From Rickettsia typhi (GTDB lineage Bacteria > Pseudomonadota > Alphaproteobacteria > Rickettsiales > UBA1997), in contig CAMDGT010000007.1 in the NCBI GenBank assembly GCA_945898025.1, forward strand, positions 1-13,989: 13,989 bases of DNA, read 5' to 3'. Position 1 is the first letter of the stretch. Each line of letters begins with the position of its first letter. The notes under the pieces are model-generated. The model was not told the origin of the DNA, did no database searches, and worked only from the letters and a program-made list of their open reading frames with translations. Of this stretch, positions 7,247-13,989 are shown piece by piece. Position numbers and translations under genes: made by a program.

Positions 7247-7939
7247 TTGCAAACATTACATTTTAATTTTATTGGTAATAAATTTTTACAGAAAAATAAA
7301 AAAAATATTATTAATTTTTTATTTAGCGACAAAAATAAAATTAATGATATTGAAAAAATTTTAAGAAAATTACCTATTAATTCAGCTATTATTTTTCGCG
7401 AATATAACTTACCTCAAGAAACTAGAGAAGCTATTGTTGTTGAACTATTAAAACAAGCCCGCAAACTGAAAATTAAAATATTAATTGGAAAAAATTTTTC
7501 TTTGTCAAAAAAAATCAATGCCGATGGCTATCACTACTCAGACAGGCAAAAATTTGGCTCTGAGGAATGGTTAGATTATATTAAATTTCGCATTTTCTCG
7601 CGGTATAATTTAATTAACAAAAACCATTCTTTTATTTATAGCTGTAGTTGCCATAATTTATTATCCTTTAATAAATTGCAAAATAATGAAAATTTTACAA
7701 AAATATTTATTTCTCCAATATTTGCAACAACCAGCCATCAAGGAGATTTGCCAATTGGAATGTTGCAATTAAAAAAAATTATATTAAAAAATAATGTTTT
7801 TACTAAAAATAAAAAAATTTGTAGCAATAAATTTAAAGAGATATATCCGCTAGGCGGAATCAATAAAAAAAACATTAAATCATTATCAAGGCTTAATATA
7901 TTTGGTTTTGCCGGCATTGACTTATTTAAAAATTTATGA
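7247..7939 (+). CDS. Thiamine phosphate synthase/TenI-like TIM-barrel protein (divergent ThiE paralogue)
   Basis: 230 residues. Conserved ThiE/TenI blocks appear in order: INADGYHYSDR (90-100, like GADGVHLxxxD), SCSCHNLLSFNKL (132-144, like SxHsxxEl), FISPIFATTSHQGD (154-167, like GPVFPTxTKxG) and PLGGINKKNI (201-210, like ALGGIxxxNI), ending with GFAGIDLF. ThiE joins hydroxymethylpyrimidine pyrophosphate and thiazole phosphate to form thiamine phosphate. Here the HMP-PP-binding QLRxK segment is replaced by IIFREYN (48-54) and the TK of the FPTxTK loop by SH. This resembles a subgroup of alphaproteobacterial ThiE-like proteins, so thiamine synthesis is not assured. The start chosen is TTG at 7247; ATT codons at 7238 and 7241 are possible, and the frame is closed by TAA at 7232. 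The stop overlaps the manC ATG by four bases (ATGA), suggesting translational coupling. Confidence 0.78.
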   Translation: MQTLHFNFIGNKFLQKNKKNIINFLFSDKNKINDIEKILRKLPINSAIIFREYNLPQETREAIVVELLKQARKLKIKILIGKNFSLSKKINADGYHYSDRQKFGSEEWLDYIKFRIFSRYNLINKNHSFIYSCSCHNLLSFNKLQNNENFTKIFISPIFATTSHQGDLPIGMLQLKKIILKNNVFTKNKKICSNKFKEIYPLGGINKKNIKSLSRLNIFGFAGIDLFKNL

Positions 7940-9372
7940 AAAAAATCACCCCAATAATAATGTCTGGAGGCTCTGGCACCAGATTATGGCCACTTTCTCG
8001 TCAGAATTATCCTAAGCAATTTCTTAGTCTTTTTAATCAGAAATCCCTCTTTCAACAAACTATTTCTAGAGTTAGTGATAGCTCAATTTTTAACCCTGCA
8101 ATCATAATTATTAATCACGAACATCGATTTATCGTTGGAGAAGAATTGCAAAAACTAAATTATCAAGCGAGAGAGGTAATCCTTGAACCAACTCCTAAAA
8201 ATACCGCTCCAGCAATTGCAATTGGCTCGATCGCAACAATTAATAACAATAATCAAGGTGAAGATTTAGTCATAACAATGCCCTGCGATCACCTTATTAA
8301 AAACGATGACTTATTTATAGAAAAAGTAAAAAATCTTAGAAAAATTGATTTCGATAAAATGTTATTAACCTTTGGAATAAAACCAAAATATGCAGAATCT
8401 GGCTATGGCTATATCGAAAGAGAAAAAACTCCCCTATTTAACGAAATTAACAGCGAAAATGAAATCTATAAAGTAAAAAACTTCATTGAAAAACCCAATA
8501 AAATCAAGGCTGAGGAATTAATAAAAAATCAGTTAAATTTATGGAACAGTGGAATATTTGCTTTTAGAGCATCGTTTTTTTTAGAGGAGTTAAAAAAAAT
8601 CTGCCCCGATATTTTTGAGAAATGCCAAAAATCTTATCTAGAATCATCAAAAGATCTTGATTTTAGAAGGCTTAGCAATTCGTTTGAGCAAGTTAAAAAT
8701 ATTTCTATTGACTATGCAATAATTGAAAAATCAAAAAATGTTGCTGTATTACCCATCAATCTTGATTGGAGCGATGTCGGAAGCTGGAAAACAGTTGCTG
8801 ATATTAGCGAAAAAGACAATAATGGCAATAGCTTAATAGGCAAAGCTTATAGTCTTAATAGTCAAAATTGCTATGTCCATTCTTTAAAATCAATAACTGC
8901 AATTATAGGAGTTGATAATTTACTGGTCGTAAATCTAAAAGACACACTTCTTGTTGCTAATAAAAACAATACTCAACAAGTAAAAGAAATGGTTGAAATT
9001 TTGCAAAAGCAAAATATTGAAGAAGTTAATTCAATGCCAAAAAAATTTCGCCCTTGGGGAAGTTTTGAAATTATTGATGTTGGCAATAACTTTAAATTAA
9101 AAAAAATTATTGTTAAACCGCATTCAGCATTATCGCTCCAGCTACACAACCATCGTTCAGAACATTGGATAGTAGTAAATGGGGTTGCAACAATTATAAA
9201 AGGCGATCAATTTTTTATCTTAAATACTGATGAATCAACCTATATAAAATCTGGAACCAAACACAGAATCGTCAATGATTCCGACAATGTTCTAGAAATA
9301 ATAGAAGTTCAAACTGGAAAATATCTCGAAGAAGATGATATTACAAGGTTTGAAGATTTATATGGTCGCTAA
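7936..9372 (+). CDS. manC: Mannose-1-phosphate guanylyltransferase / mannose-6-phosphate isomerase (bifunctional type)
   Basis: 478 residues, the usual length of bifunctional ManC/AlgA enzymes. The N-terminal nucleotidyltransferase domain (about 1-290) makes GDP-mannose from mannose-1-phosphate and GTP. It has the signature GGSGTRLWPLSR (11-22) with PKQF (26-29), then EPTPKNTAPA (84-93), MPCDH (115-119), ESGYGYIE (154-161), FIEKP (183-187), WNSGIFAFR (203-211) and DWSDVGSW (277-284). A linker leads to a type II phosphomannose isomerase cupin (about 370-478) with RPWGSF (372-377), metal-ligand cluster QLHNHRSEHW (402-411), GTKHRI (440-445) and a C-terminus ending RFEDLYGR. The enzyme is cytosolic and feeds surface polysaccharide or glycoconjugate synthesis; no phosphomannomutase or glycosyltransferase lies in this window. 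The ATG sits inside the stop of the thiE-like gene. Confidence 0.97.
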   Translation: MKKITPIIMSGGSGTRLWPLSRQNYPKQFLSLFNQKSLFQQTISRVSDSSIFNPAIIIINHEHRFIVGEELQKLNYQAREVILEPTPKNTAPAIAIGSIATINNNNQGEDLVITMPCDHLIKNDDLFIEKVKNLRKIDFDKMLLTFGIKPKYAESGYGYIEREKTPLFNEINSENEIYKVKNFIEKPNKIKAEELIKNQLNLWNSGIFAFRASFFLEELKKICPDIFEKCQKSYLESSKDLDFRRLSNSFEQVKNISIDYAIIEKSKNVAVLPINLDWSDVGSWKTVADISEKDNNGNSLIGKAYSLNSQNCYVHSLKSITAIIGVDNLLVVNLKDTLLVANKNNTQQVKEMVEILQKQNIEEVNSMPKKFRPWGSFEIIDVGNNFKLKKIIVKPHSALSLQLHNHRSEHWIVVNGVATIIKGDQFFILNTDESTYIKSGTKHRIVNDSDNVLEIIEVQTGKYLEEDDITRFEDLYGR

Positions 9373-9383
9373 AAAAATTTTCA

Positions 9384-10076
9384 ATGAATTATCTAATTAG
9401 TTTCTGCCTAATCTTAATCAATGATTTAAAGCTAGGAGTTAGCAATTTTGCTGGCTTAGTTGCTAATGCTATGTTTTTTGTTATCTTTATTATGATTTTA
9501 AATTTAACCATCCCCCATCAAGAAGATTTAAAAACCCAAATGGTGCAAACATTAACCGTTATCAACATCTGTTTCATCACCATGATTAATGGCTTCAATT
9601 ATCAATTTATAAAAGAAGATTTTGAAGATGGATCAATTGATCAAATATTTTTATCTTGCGAAAGTCTTGAAATAGCAATTGGAGCAAAGGTTTTTGCTAA
9701 TTGGATAAAATCGAGCTGGTTAACTCTAATTATCTTGCCAATATACATAAATTTTGTTTTTGATTTTAGTCAAATTGCAATCAATAAATATCAATTCATT
9801 TTTAAAATAATGTTAGTTTTCTCAATTATTAGCTTTATTCTGAATTCAATAGCAAGTTTATCGGGAAGCATTTCTATTGCTGGTAGCTCATTTCCTCTTT
9901 CCGCAATAATAGCACTGCCTTTAATGATACCAACCATATTAATCGGACAAATCGCATTAATTCAAACTCTAGATAATAATATCATATTTGATATTGAAAT
10001 ATTGCTGGGAATGGCAATATTATCATTTATTGGCTCAGTATTTGCGATCTCTAAAATAATTGAAAACTCAAGATAA
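9384..10076 (+). CDS. ccmB: Haem exporter membrane protein CcmB (cytochrome c maturation, system I)
   Basis: 230 residues, close to the 220 of E. coli CcmB, with about six hydrophobic membrane segments. The conserved loop EDFEDGSIDQIFLS (78-91) followed by KVFANWIK (102-109) and a hydrophobic LPI stretch matches the CcmB pattern (ExxxGxLDxLxLS...K...W). Later GSISIAGSSFPLSAIIALPLMIP holds the conserved small-residue and Pro-rich region. CcmB is the inner-membrane subunit of the CcmAB ABC transporter that releases haem-loaded CcmE during c-type cytochrome assembly. CcmA and the other ccm genes are not here, which is usual in Rickettsiales, where ccm genes are scattered. It begins 11 bases after manC and ends 18 bases before ruvC, consistent with co-transcription. 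The sequence is diverged but recognisable. Confidence 0.87.
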   Translation: MNYLISFCLILINDLKLGVSNFAGLVANAMFFVIFIMILNLTIPHQEDLKTQMVQTLTVINICFITMINGFNYQFIKEDFEDGSIDQIFLSCESLEIAIGAKVFANWIKSSWLTLIILPIYINFVFDFSQIAINKYQFIFKIMLVFSIISFILNSIASLSGSISIAGSSFPLSAIIALPLMIPTILIGQIALIQTLDNNIIFDIEILLGMAILSFIGSVFAISKIIENSR

Positions 10077-10094
10077 ATAAATTATAATCGAAAA

Positions 10095-10574
10095 ATGAAA
10101 ATTATTGGAATTGACCCCGGCCTTACTAAAACCGGCTGGGGAATAATTGAAGTGAGCAAAAATAATCTATTGCAATTTATTGCCTGCGGAACTATTTATT
10201 CAAAAGCAACAGAAACCATCGATAAAAGATTAAAACATTTCTATAAAGAGTTATCTTTAGTTATAGAATTATATCGACCAGAATTTTCAGCAATAGAAGA
10301 AGTGTTTATAAATGTTAATCCTTTATCTTCCTTAAAATTAGGACATATTCGAGGTGCATTAATTTTAACTATTGCGAATTATAACTTGGAAATTGCAGAA
10401 TATTCAACAACCGCAATAAAAAAAACAATAGTTGGCAATGGCAGAGCCGATAAAAAACAGATTCAATTAATGGTAAAAATGCTAATGCCGAAAGCAGAAT
10501 TTAAAACTGAAGATGAAGCAGATGCACTCGCAACCGCAATTTGCCATTTTCATAGCCACAAATTAAAGTTCTAA
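10095..10574 (+). CDS. ruvC: Crossover junction endodeoxyribonuclease RuvC
   Basis: 159 residues (E. coli RuvC is 173). RuvC is a dimeric, magnesium-dependent nuclease that resolves Holliday junctions at RuvAB-bound sites. The RNase H-like fold is clear. Catalytic D7 lies in IIGIDPGLTKTGWG (3-16), the second acid is E68 within AIEEVF (66-71) next to INVNPLSSLKLGHIRGA (72-88), and the C-terminal acids are D140 and D143 in TEDEADALATAICH (138-151). All catalytic acids are therefore present. ruvA and ruvB are absent from the window. It lies 18 bases after ccmB, and only one base separates its stop from the ATG of the next transporter gene, so expression is probably linked. Confidence 0.97.
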   Translation: MKIIGIDPGLTKTGWGIIEVSKNNLLQFIACGTIYSKATETIDKRLKHFYKELSLVIELYRPEFSAIEEVFINVNPLSSLKLGHIRGALILTIANYNLEIAEYSTTAIKKTIVGNGRADKKQIQLMVKMLMPKAEFKTEDEADALATAICHFHSHKLKF

Positions 10575-10575
10575 A

Positions 10576-11880
10576 ATGATAATTTTTAAAACATCTCAAC
10601 AGCCAATAGTAAGAAATTACCACTCTACTCAATTGGGAATTCCAAACATTACATCTAATCAAAGCTTAAAAAATATCGATAAAGCTAATTTTCTCTATAA
10701 TTTTATCGCTGTTTTTTCTTCAATATTTCTTTCTTCAATTGGATATGGAATATTGATGGTTCTTATATCTTTGCAAGTTGAACATCATATCAAAAACGAA
10801 ATATTAATTTCAATTTCAACGGCAACTCAAATTAGTTCAGGAGTATTTTTTGCAAGATTCTTGCCGGGCATAGTTGCCAAATATGGAGCATTAAAAACTC
10901 TCCGTTTTTACTCAATAATCTCAGCATTATCAGCGGTAATTTTATGTTTTTATTTTAATTATTTTTGGTGGTTAATTGTAATATTAGCATTTGGCATTTC
11001 TCTATTTTCTTGCGGTGTCGTTCGTCAAACAATTATGATAGATATTGCTCCCGTTAAATCGCGGGCAATTATTATTTCTTGCGGAACCATGGTAGTTTCT
11101 ATTGGCAATAGCTTAGGCCCATTGATTTATAACATCGTTAATTTTAACAATCAATTAATCATCCATTTAATTGCTTGCGGTTTCTATTTAGTTTCAATTA
11201 TACCAATTCTTAGATTAAATTTTAGTAGCAACAATATTTGTGAAGAAAAAAAAATAAGCATTTTTCGATATATCAAAAACTCACCAAAAATAATGTTGGC
11301 AGGCTTTTGCACTAGTTATGCACTATCGTCGACTAATGCATTTTTAATAATTTATGGTATCAAAGTTGGTTTATCAACTCGAGATTCTGCAATGCTCCTC
11401 TCTACATTGCTTTTTGGCACCATATTATCAATTCCAATTGGCTATTTAGCCGACATAATAAATCGTAGATTATTAATGATATTTTTTGCTTTTATGGCAC
11501 TCATTTGCTCTTTTTATCTATTATATCAAAATAATGTAAATGAAATAAATCTTGCTTTGTTTTTATTGTTTGGTTTTCTAGCTGGAGTAAAATTACCTGC
11601 AATCGTTTTAATTAATGAAAAATATAAACAAACTCAAAGAATTAGTGTAAACACAGCCTTTGCTAAGTTTAGCCTTACTGGAAACATATTTGGGCTTTTT
11701 TCAACGGGCTTGTTAATGAAATCAATCGGACCTCAAGGATTATGGGTTTCAATTTGTTTAATCTTAACTATTTTTTTAGTAATTTGCCTTAGTAATTACT
11801 TTATAAAAGTTAAAAAAGGTCAATTTGAATTGTCAACAAGAATTTTTATTAAAAAAGAGGAGTCAATTCAACAAGAATAA
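10576..11880 (+). CDS. MFS transporter (first of a tandem pair)
   Basis: 434 residues with about 12 hydrophobic segments in two halves: an inner-membrane major facilitator superfamily carrier. A polar N-terminal extension of about 38 residues precedes the first membrane helix (about 40-65). SCGVVRQ (145-151), after a Trp-rich segment, is shared with the next gene's product (TCVIIRQ). In the second half, GYLADIINRR (289-298) matches MFS motif A (GxLaDrxxRR) between helices 8 and 9, while the motif A position after helix 2 is degenerate. A cytoplasmic loop with KKISIFRYIKNSP (225-237) links the halves. The substrate cannot be read. Rickettsiales carry many such transporters for host metabolites, so import of a host compound is a reasonable guess. 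The ATG is one base after ruvC; the stop is 98 bases before mfs2. Confidence 0.88.
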   Translation: MIIFKTSQQPIVRNYHSTQLGIPNITSNQSLKNIDKANFLYNFIAVFSSIFLSSIGYGILMVLISLQVEHHIKNEILISISTATQISSGVFFARFLPGIVAKYGALKTLRFYSIISALSAVILCFYFNYFWWLIVILAFGISLFSCGVVRQTIMIDIAPVKSRAIIISCGTMVVSIGNSLGPLIYNIVNFNNQLIIHLIACGFYLVSIIPILRLNFSSNNICEEKKISIFRYIKNSPKIMLAGFCTSYALSSTNAFLIIYGIKVGLSTRDSAMLLSTLLFGTILSIPIGYLADIINRRLLMIFFAFMALICSFYLLYQNNVNEINLALFLLFGFLAGVKLPAIVLINEKYKQTQRISVNTAFAKFSLTGNIFGLFSTGLLMKSIGPQGLWVSICLILTIFLVICLSNYFIKVKKGQFELSTRIFIKKEESIQQE

Positions 11881-11918
11881 CAATTTCTTCTCTGATTATA
11901 TTTAATTGATATTGATAG

Positions 11919-11948
11919 TTGTTTTTTAATATTAATTAGAACTATAAA
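11919..11948 (+). promoter_or_regulatory. Possible promoter upstream of the second MFS gene
   Basis: TTGTTT (11919-11924) and TATAAA (11943-11948) are separated by 18 bases in the 98-base gap between the two transporter genes, with the ATG about 30 bases further on. It is a modest match in A+T-rich DNA. It could allow mfs2-cmk to be expressed separately from the upstream run. Confidence 0.35.
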
Positions 11949-11978
11949 TATCTCTATAAAATATAAAAAATCTAAATA

Positions 11979-13127
11979 ATGCCAAAAAAAATAATTAAAG
12001 ACCTCAAAATAATAGGAAATTTAAAATTGCTATTTCTTAGCATTTTCATTTTTGCAACGGCAACGGGAATAAATGCTGTAATATTCCCTGCACTGCTTAC
12101 TATAAACAACATTAGCCCTAGAGCAATGGGTTTTGCAACAATAATAGAAATAGGCTCTGGAATAATTATTTCTTTTGCTCTACCTAAAATAATTGCAAAA
12201 TTTAGACCAATCCCCTCAATTACCGTCGCTTCTATAATTTATAGCATTGCAATTATTGTTGCTTATTTTTTTATTAATTTTTGGTGCTGGTTATTATTAA
12301 TATTCACAATGGGAATGTGTTGGTTTACTTGCGTAATTATTAGACAGGCTTGGCTAAATTCTTTGGTTGATAATCAACAGAGAGGAACTGTTATTGGCAT
12401 ATTCAGCATGTTAATTTCTGCTGGTTTAGCGATAGGGCCTCTAATTGTAAACTTTAGCGGAGCAACGAATTATCTAAGCTTTATTATATCTGGTATATTA
12501 TCCTTTTTTTCGCTAGTTGCTATGCTGTTATTTAAAACCAAATCGACATTTACAATAAATAATCAAAATATTCCCATAAAAACATTTTTTAAAAATAATC
12601 CTTTATTAAGTTTTGCAAGATTTTTCCTCGATTTTCAAACATTTTGCTTAATCTCTTTTACCGTTGTGTTTGGCAATAAAATAGGTTTAAGCTTTGAAAA
12701 ATCAGGCATCTTAATTAGCTCCTACATGGCGAGCGGTTTTAGCGATGTAATAATTGGAATCATGCTACGAAAATATAATCCATATAAAATTATCAATGTC
12801 GGCTTTCTTATCTGTTTATCTTGTTTTCTAATTGCTATACTTAGTCATAATTATCAATTATTATTGATTCTATATTTTTTATTTGGAGTAGGAATAGCCT
12901 GCATTTTTGTTTCAGTATTTAAAATCACCAATGATTCATATAAAAGCGAAGAATTAATCAGTGCCAATACTACATTTCAAAGAATCGGAGGCCTAGGATC
13001 AATCTGCGGAGGTTTGTTAGGCGGTATTTTAATTGATATTTTTGGCTATAATGGCTTTCCAATTGCCATCATAATTGGCTGTATTTCATATTTAACTTTT
13101 TTAATATTTTACAAAAATTATCAATGA
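11979..13127 (+). CDS. MFS transporter (second of a tandem pair)
   Basis: 382 residues with 11-12 predicted membrane segments, an inner-membrane MFS carrier. It is shorter than its upstream neighbour and lacks the long N-terminal extension; the first helix starts around residue 16 after a basic MPKKIIKDLK. Shared features with the first protein are a Trp-containing helix (FWCWLLLIFTMG, 101-112), a Cys followed by VIIRQ (119-123), and the SxGxxxGPLIxN pattern (147-158), which mark the two as paralogues, probably from an old duplication. Substrate and direction are unknown. A promoter-like sequence precedes it, and its stop codon overlaps the cmk start by four bases (ATGA), implying translational coupling with cmk. 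Confidence 0.87.
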   Translation: MPKKIIKDLKIIGNLKLLFLSIFIFATATGINAVIFPALLTINNISPRAMGFATIIEIGSGIIISFALPKIIAKFRPIPSITVASIIYSIAIIVAYFFINFWCWLLLIFTMGMCWFTCVIIRQAWLNSLVDNQQRGTVIGIFSMLISAGLAIGPLIVNFSGATNYLSFIISGILSFFSLVAMLLFKTKSTFTINNQNIPIKTFFKNNPLLSFARFFLDFQTFCLISFTVVFGNKIGLSFEKSGILISSYMASGFSDVIIGIMLRKYNPYKIINVGFLICLSCFLIAILSHNYQLLLILYFLFGVGIACIFVSVFKITNDSYKSEELISANTTFQRIGGLGSICGGLLGGILIDIFGYNGFPIAIIIGCISYLTFLIFYKNYQ

Positions 13128-13792
13128 TAAAAAGACCTTTAATTATTGCCGTTGATGGCCCTTCATCTTCAGGCAAGGGAACGTTGGCAGAAAAAATAGC
13201 CAACCATTTTAATCTTGCCTATCTTAATAGCGGAGCCCTATTCAGAGCGGTTGCAATGCAAATAATTGAATCGCAGATCGAGTTAGAAAAATTGAACATT
13301 CATTTAGAAAAATTAGTCAATAATTTGCATAATTATAATCTACAAAATCCTCAATTATTTAGCGAAGATGTAGGAGTTATCGCCTCACAAATAGCAAAAA
13401 ATCAAACTTTAAGAGATTCTTTATTAAAATTTCAAAGAGATTTTATAACCATTAATCAACAACCAAACTGCAAATATAATGGTGCAATTATTGATGGTAG
13501 AGACATTGGAAGCATTGTTTATCAGCAAGCAGATATAAAATTTTTTATTATTGCCGACCTTGAAATTAGAGCAAAAAGACGATTCGCACAGCTTGTAAAA
13601 AACAACCCAAATCTCGAATATCAAACCATTTTTAAACAGCTAGAAAATAGAGATTCTAGCGATATAAACAGAAGCAATGCCCCGCTAATAAAGGTTGCAG
13701 ATGCAATAGTAATTGATAACGGAACACAAACTATCGATCAAAGCTTTGATGAAATGTCTAAAATTATTACAAAATTCAATAATCAGAAATAA
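13124..13792 (+). CDS. cmk: Cytidylate kinase (CMP/dCMP kinase)
   Basis: 222 residues, near the usual 225-230. It phosphorylates CMP and dCMP with ATP, recycling pyrimidine nucleotides for RNA, DNA and phospholipid synthesis; it is cytosolic. The N-terminal P-loop is VDGPSSSGKGTLA (10-22). LNSGALFRAVA (34-44) is the CMP-binding segment, conserved as LDTGAMYRA in relatives. IDGRDIGSIV (123-132) is the GRDIGTxV block, ADLEIRAKRR (144-153) follows it, and the lid and C-terminal motif appear as RDSSDINRSNAPLIKVADA (176-194), with the arginines that contact phosphate. The start codon lies within the mfs2 stop. In many Alphaproteobacteria rpsA follows cmk; here the next 197 bases do not show it. 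Confidence 0.97.
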   Translation: MIKRPLIIAVDGPSSSGKGTLAEKIANHFNLAYLNSGALFRAVAMQIIESQIELEKLNIHLEKLVNNLHNYNLQNPQLFSEDVGVIASQIAKNQTLRDSLLKFQRDFITINQQPNCKYNGAIIDGRDIGSIVYQQADIKFFIIADLEIRAKRRFAQLVKNNPNLEYQTIFKQLENRDSSDINRSNAPLIKVADAIVIDNGTQTIDQSFDEMSKIITKFNNQK

Positions 13793-13822
13793 TTCACCCT
13801 AAAAAAACAATTTAACTATTAA

Positions 13823-13989
13823 GGGAACCTCTAAAAATCAAAATTTAACCCAATAAATTTCAACTTCAGAGATTTTGTTAGTTTTGAATTTTTAAATTAA
13901 AAACTAAGTTCAAAAAATCTTATTTTTACAGCTTAATTTGGCAAGGTTTTTTAAGTTTTTTATGAATTTTGGTTGTGGTTTTTGTGTTT
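13823..13989. mobile_element. Possible end of an IS5-type insertion sequence (runs off right edge)
   Basis: GGGAACCTCTAAAAATC starts at 13823, 31 bases after cmk. The GGGAACCTCT core resembles terminal inverted repeats I remember from IS5-family elements; this is recollection of a pattern, not a database match. At the far right, a minus-strand frame enters from the edge at 13988 and ends with TAA at 13926-13928, coding a Lys-rich tail (about 20 residues, ending CQIKL). That could be the end of a transposase, but it is too short to identify. Neither the other terminal repeat nor target duplications are visible. Confidence 0.3.
13870..13920. repeat. Large imperfect inverted repeat / stem-loop
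   Basis: Nested arms pair as AGATTTT (13870-13876) with AAAATCT (13914-13920), TTAGTTTT (13878-13885) with AAAACTAA (13900-13907), and AATTT with AAATT around a 2-base loop. That gives about 20 base pairs interrupted by single mismatches and one bulge. It lies in the gene-free stretch after cmk. It has no clean U-tract typical of a terminator, though TTATTTTTA follows on the plus strand. It may be a weak terminator or part of a mobile element. Confidence 0.5.

Noticed and set aside
7182..7364. Plus-strand frame of 60 codons upstream of and overlapping the thiE-like gene
   Set aside because: It overlaps the thiE-like frame and has low-complexity, A+T-driven composition (mostly Ile, Leu, Lys, Asn).
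13424..13624. Minus-strand frame of 66 codons
   Set aside because: Antisense to the well-conserved centre of cmk.
1..13989. CRISPR array, tRNA or rRNA genes, toxin-antitoxin or defence island
   Set aside because: I saw no regularly spaced repeats, tRNA-like cloverleaf or GC-rich RNA segment, and none of the genes matches a defence family.

Overview
The window is strongly A+T rich. Its gene content fits a reduced alphaproteobacterial genome of the Rickettsiales type: a rickettsia-style membrane-anchored DsbA, system I cytochrome c maturation (CcmB), RuvC, cytidylate kinase, an alphaproteobacterial-type ThiE paralogue and tandem MFS transporters. This placement is inferred from protein families and base composition. 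There is no rRNA or other direct phylogenetic marker in the window.

Left half (1 to about 7180, all genes on the minus strand). The 5' end of a PIF1-family helicase gene runs off the left edge. A clear hairpin terminator separates it from a DsbA-like thiol oxidoreductase. Next come complete glmS (amino-sugar and cell-wall precursor synthesis), an unusual REC-REC-HPt phosphorelay protein, a FadL/OmpP1-type outer membrane channel with its own hairpin terminator, and an unrecognised HExxH metallopeptidase-like protein. The intergenic gaps (roughly 70 to 220 bases) and terminators suggest mostly separate transcription units.

Right half (about 7235 to 13792, all plus strand). This is a tightly packed, probably co-transcribed run: thiE-like, manC, ccmB, ruvC, mfs1, mfs2, cmk. 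Several junctions overlap by 4 bases (ATGA) or are separated by 1 to 18 bases. The one larger gap, 98 bases before mfs2, holds a possible internal promoter. The genes have little functional link (thiamine-like, GDP-mannose, haem export, recombination, transport, CMP phosphorylation), which is typical of collapsed operons in reduced genomes. The divergent metallopeptidase and thiE-like genes share a region of only about 67 bases, and both appear to start at TTG.

The right edge (13793 to 13989) has no complete gene. It holds a large imperfect stem-loop and a motif resembling the terminal repeat of an IS5-type insertion sequence, where rpsA would often follow cmk.

I see no CRISPR array, tRNA, rRNA or clear defence or toxin system. 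The least ordinary items are the REC-REC-HPt protein, the orphan HExxH protein and the divergent ThiE-like protein coupled to manC.
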